The translations under genes were made by a program, and so were the position numbers. A model generated the notes under the pieces. That model worked only from the letters and a program-made list of their open reading frames with translations. It had not been told where the DNA came from and made no database searches. From the NCBI GenBank assembly GCA_009926195.1, contig RFPK01000112.1, positions 1-6,749 on the forward strand: 6,749 nucleotides of DNA. Reading direction: 5' to 3'. Positions 5,304-6,749 of this stretch are shown one piece after another (the stretch's first letter is position 1; each line of letters opens with the position of its first letter). The DNA is from Synechococcaceae bacterium WB4_1_0192. Its GTDB lineage: Bacteria; Cyanobacteriota; Cyanobacteriia; PCC-6307; Cyanobiaceae.

Positions 5304-6749
5304 TCAACCGCGCAAGCGCAGCGTGCGCCCCCTGGCCGCCAGCAGCTGGCGGCTGGCCATCAGGGCTGAAAGGCTCACCCCGGCGGTGCCCTCACCGGGA
5401 TGAATCGAATCACCGCAGAGCCACAGGCCCGGCAGGGGCGTGCGGCTGGCCAGACCGAAGGGACCGAAGCGGCTGGGATGCTGACCCAGGCCACCGACGA
5501 AGCCATAGGGACGCCCGGTCCAGCCGGCAAACCCCCGTGGCGTGGCCAGTTCAACATGACGCCAGCGCTCGGGCGCCACGCCAAGCAACTGCTCCAGGCC
5601 CGCCTGAATCCCAGCCAGGGCACGCTGCTTATCGCGTTGGTAGCTGGCCTCCGGCTGATCGAACCATGGCCTGGCCGGTGTGAACACGCTGGCGATCACC
5701 GTCGCCTGCCCCCGCGGCGCCCGGCCATCCCCCTCAGCGCTGAGGGACACGAACAGGTTGCCCGGCTCAGCCCACTCCAGCTGGGCGTGCAGGCCGAGAT
5801 CGGTGGGCAACTGCTCACGGTCGACGGCCCCATAGAGCACCAGCGCGCCGGAGGGATCCGGCAGCCCGCTGAGACGACGGCGATAGCCCCCGGGCAGCTG
5901 CTCGCCCAACAGATCCGGAAGGGCCTGAGGCGGCAGGGTACAGACCACCTCGCTGGCCTCAAGAGCAAAGGGCCGTTGCGCAGGCCCCAGCCCCTCCAGC
6001 CGCCAGCCGGTGGGGTTGGGGCTGCCGATGCTGCCCCGCAGGCGGTGCACGCGGTGGCGCAGCCTGAGCTGACCGCCGGCCGCCAGCAGGGCCCGCTCCA
6101 GGGCAACGCTGAGCTCCTGCATCGACCCCTGCAGATGCCAGAGTCCGAGCGGCTTCTGGGCCATCGCCAGCACGGTGGCGCCATAGAGGGCGGCGGTGCG
6201 ATCGGCTGGCTCCTGGGAGTAGAGCCTGAGCTGCAGATCCAGGAAGCGGCGCAGGCGGCGATCAGCGCCGCAGCCACAGAGACGCAGCAGATCGGCCACG
6301 GTGGCGGCCGTGAACAGGCCGCTGGCGAGGGCCCCAGGGTCAAGGGCGGCCAGCAGCTGCCCCAGATCCCAGGCACTGCGCGGCGGCAGCACCGGATCAC
6401 GGCCGGCGAAGCCCCAGGTGCCCTGATGGAGCAGGGCACACAACTGCCAGAAGCGTTCGCTGCCGGGAAACTGACGCTGACGCTCCTGCTGCCAGCGGGC
6501 CGGGTCGCTCCAGAGGTGGATCGGCTCACGCTCGCCGGCCAGGCGGACGCTGCAGCCTGGATCGAGGCGATGGGCCTGCGGCAGTGACAGCCCGAAATGA
6601 CGGAACAGGCGCGCATGGCTGCCTCCCGGCTCGAAGCCGGCCACCTGCGTGGCGCCCACATCAAAGACGTAGGGCCCGCGGCGGAAGGTGCCGGCGCATC
6701 CACCGGTCTGGCTGTGGGCCTCGAACAGCACCACCTCCAGGCCCTCGGC
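5304..6749 (-). CDS. crtD: Carotenoid desaturase, CrtD-like (5' end outside window)
   Basis: This is an FAD-dependent oxidoreductase of the phytoene desaturase/CrtD/CrtH family. It probably introduces the C-3',4' double bond in carotenoid synthesis at the membrane. The frame is open to the window edge: codons before the GTG at 6734 read AEGLE, continuing into VVLFEA, the second strand of the Rossmann fold. The true start with its GxGxxG motif therefore lies upstream. Visible motifs are GGCAGTF with FDVGATQVAG, characteristic of this family just after the acidic ribose-binding Glu, and the C-terminal FAD signature GLWLCGDSIHPGEGTAGVSL about 40 residues from the end. FDVGATQVAGFEPG recalls cyanobacterial CrtD more than the isomerase CrtH, but that choice is from memory. 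About 481 residues are visible and the frame is intact. It converges with tyrA. Confidence 0.72.
   Translation of the reverse strand, partial: AEGLEVVLFEAHSQTGGCAGTFRRGPYVFDVGATQVAGFEPGGSHARLFRHFGLSLPQAHRLDPGCSVRLAGEREPIHLWSDPARWQQERQRQFPGSERFWQLCALLHQGTWGFAGRDPVLPPRSAWDLGQLLAALDPGALASGLFTAATVADLLRLCGCGADRRLRRFLDLQLRLYSQEPADRTAALYGATVLAMAQKPLGLWHLQGSMQELSVALERALLAAGGQLRLRHRVHRLRGSIGSPNPTGWRLEGLGPAQRPFALEASEVVCTLPPQALPDLLGEQLPGGYRRRLSGLPDPSGALVLYGAVDREQLPTDLGLHAQLEWAEPGNLFVSLSAEGDGRAPRGQATVIASVFTPARPWFDQPEASYQRDKQRALAGIQAGLEQLLGVAPERWRHVELATPRGFAGWTGRPYGFVGGLGQHPSRFGPFGLASRTPLPGLWLCGDSIHPGEGTAGVSLSALMASRQLLAARGRTLRLRG

Noticed and set aside
5400..6587. Long plus-strand open frame of 395 codons opposite the CrtD-like gene
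   Set aside because: It is antisense to a clearly recognisable flavoprotein, rich in Gln, Gly and Ala with no motif. Long antisense frames are expected at this GC content.
1..6749. CRISPR array, insertion sequence or integrated element next to the tRNA
   Set aside because: There are no spaced direct repeats of CRISPR type, no transposase or integrase, and no repeat of the tRNA 3' end elsewhere in the window.

Overview
The window is a high-GC, tightly packed stretch of chromosome. It most likely comes from a picocyanobacterium of the Cyanobium/Synechococcus group. This rests on recognising cyanobacterial protein families: a RecA core very close to picocyanobacterial RecA, DUF1815 and DUF2839 proteins, a TyrA with an arogenate-dehydrogenase-like sequence, and a CrtD-like carotenoid desaturase. 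A cyanobacterial-type LexA box and one HIP1 octamer agree. The assignment was made by eye and no database search was run.

Layout, left to right. A tRNA-Gln(TTG) gene (57-128) is followed by a HAD-superfamily hydrolase (216-977, +). A consensus LexA/SOS box (978-991) begins on the base after the hydrolase stop codon, and a roughly 150-nt leader then runs to recA (+, ending 2217). Convergent with recA on the minus strand are, in transcription order, a helicase-like protein (4290-3021), a small DUF2839 membrane protein (2976-2716) and a DUF1815 protein (from 2585). An 11-bp hairpin (2227-2258) separates recA from the DUF1815 domain. Divergent from the helicase-like gene, with only 41 nt between starts, is tyrA (4332-5192, +). 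A short spacer with two sets of tandem repeats (5205-5278) follows. Last comes a CrtD-like flavoprotein on the minus strand (5304-6749), whose 5' end lies outside the window.

The genes do not form one pathway. They are housekeeping functions: glutamine decoding, SOS recombination, tyrosine synthesis and carotenoid synthesis, plus three lineage-specific proteins of unknown role.

The most notable point is that three reading frames are disturbed within about 2 kb. recA lacks its N-terminal helix through an apparent frame-changing deletion between 1178 and 1180. The helicase-like gene has an apparent one-base insertion at 3122-3123 that fuses it in frame to DUF2839. The DUF1815 frame has no stop before it runs antisense into recA. 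Sequencing or assembly error is the simplest explanation for at least the first two; genuine lesions in a recombination locus would be remarkable. I found no convincing new mobile, defence or CRISPR system.
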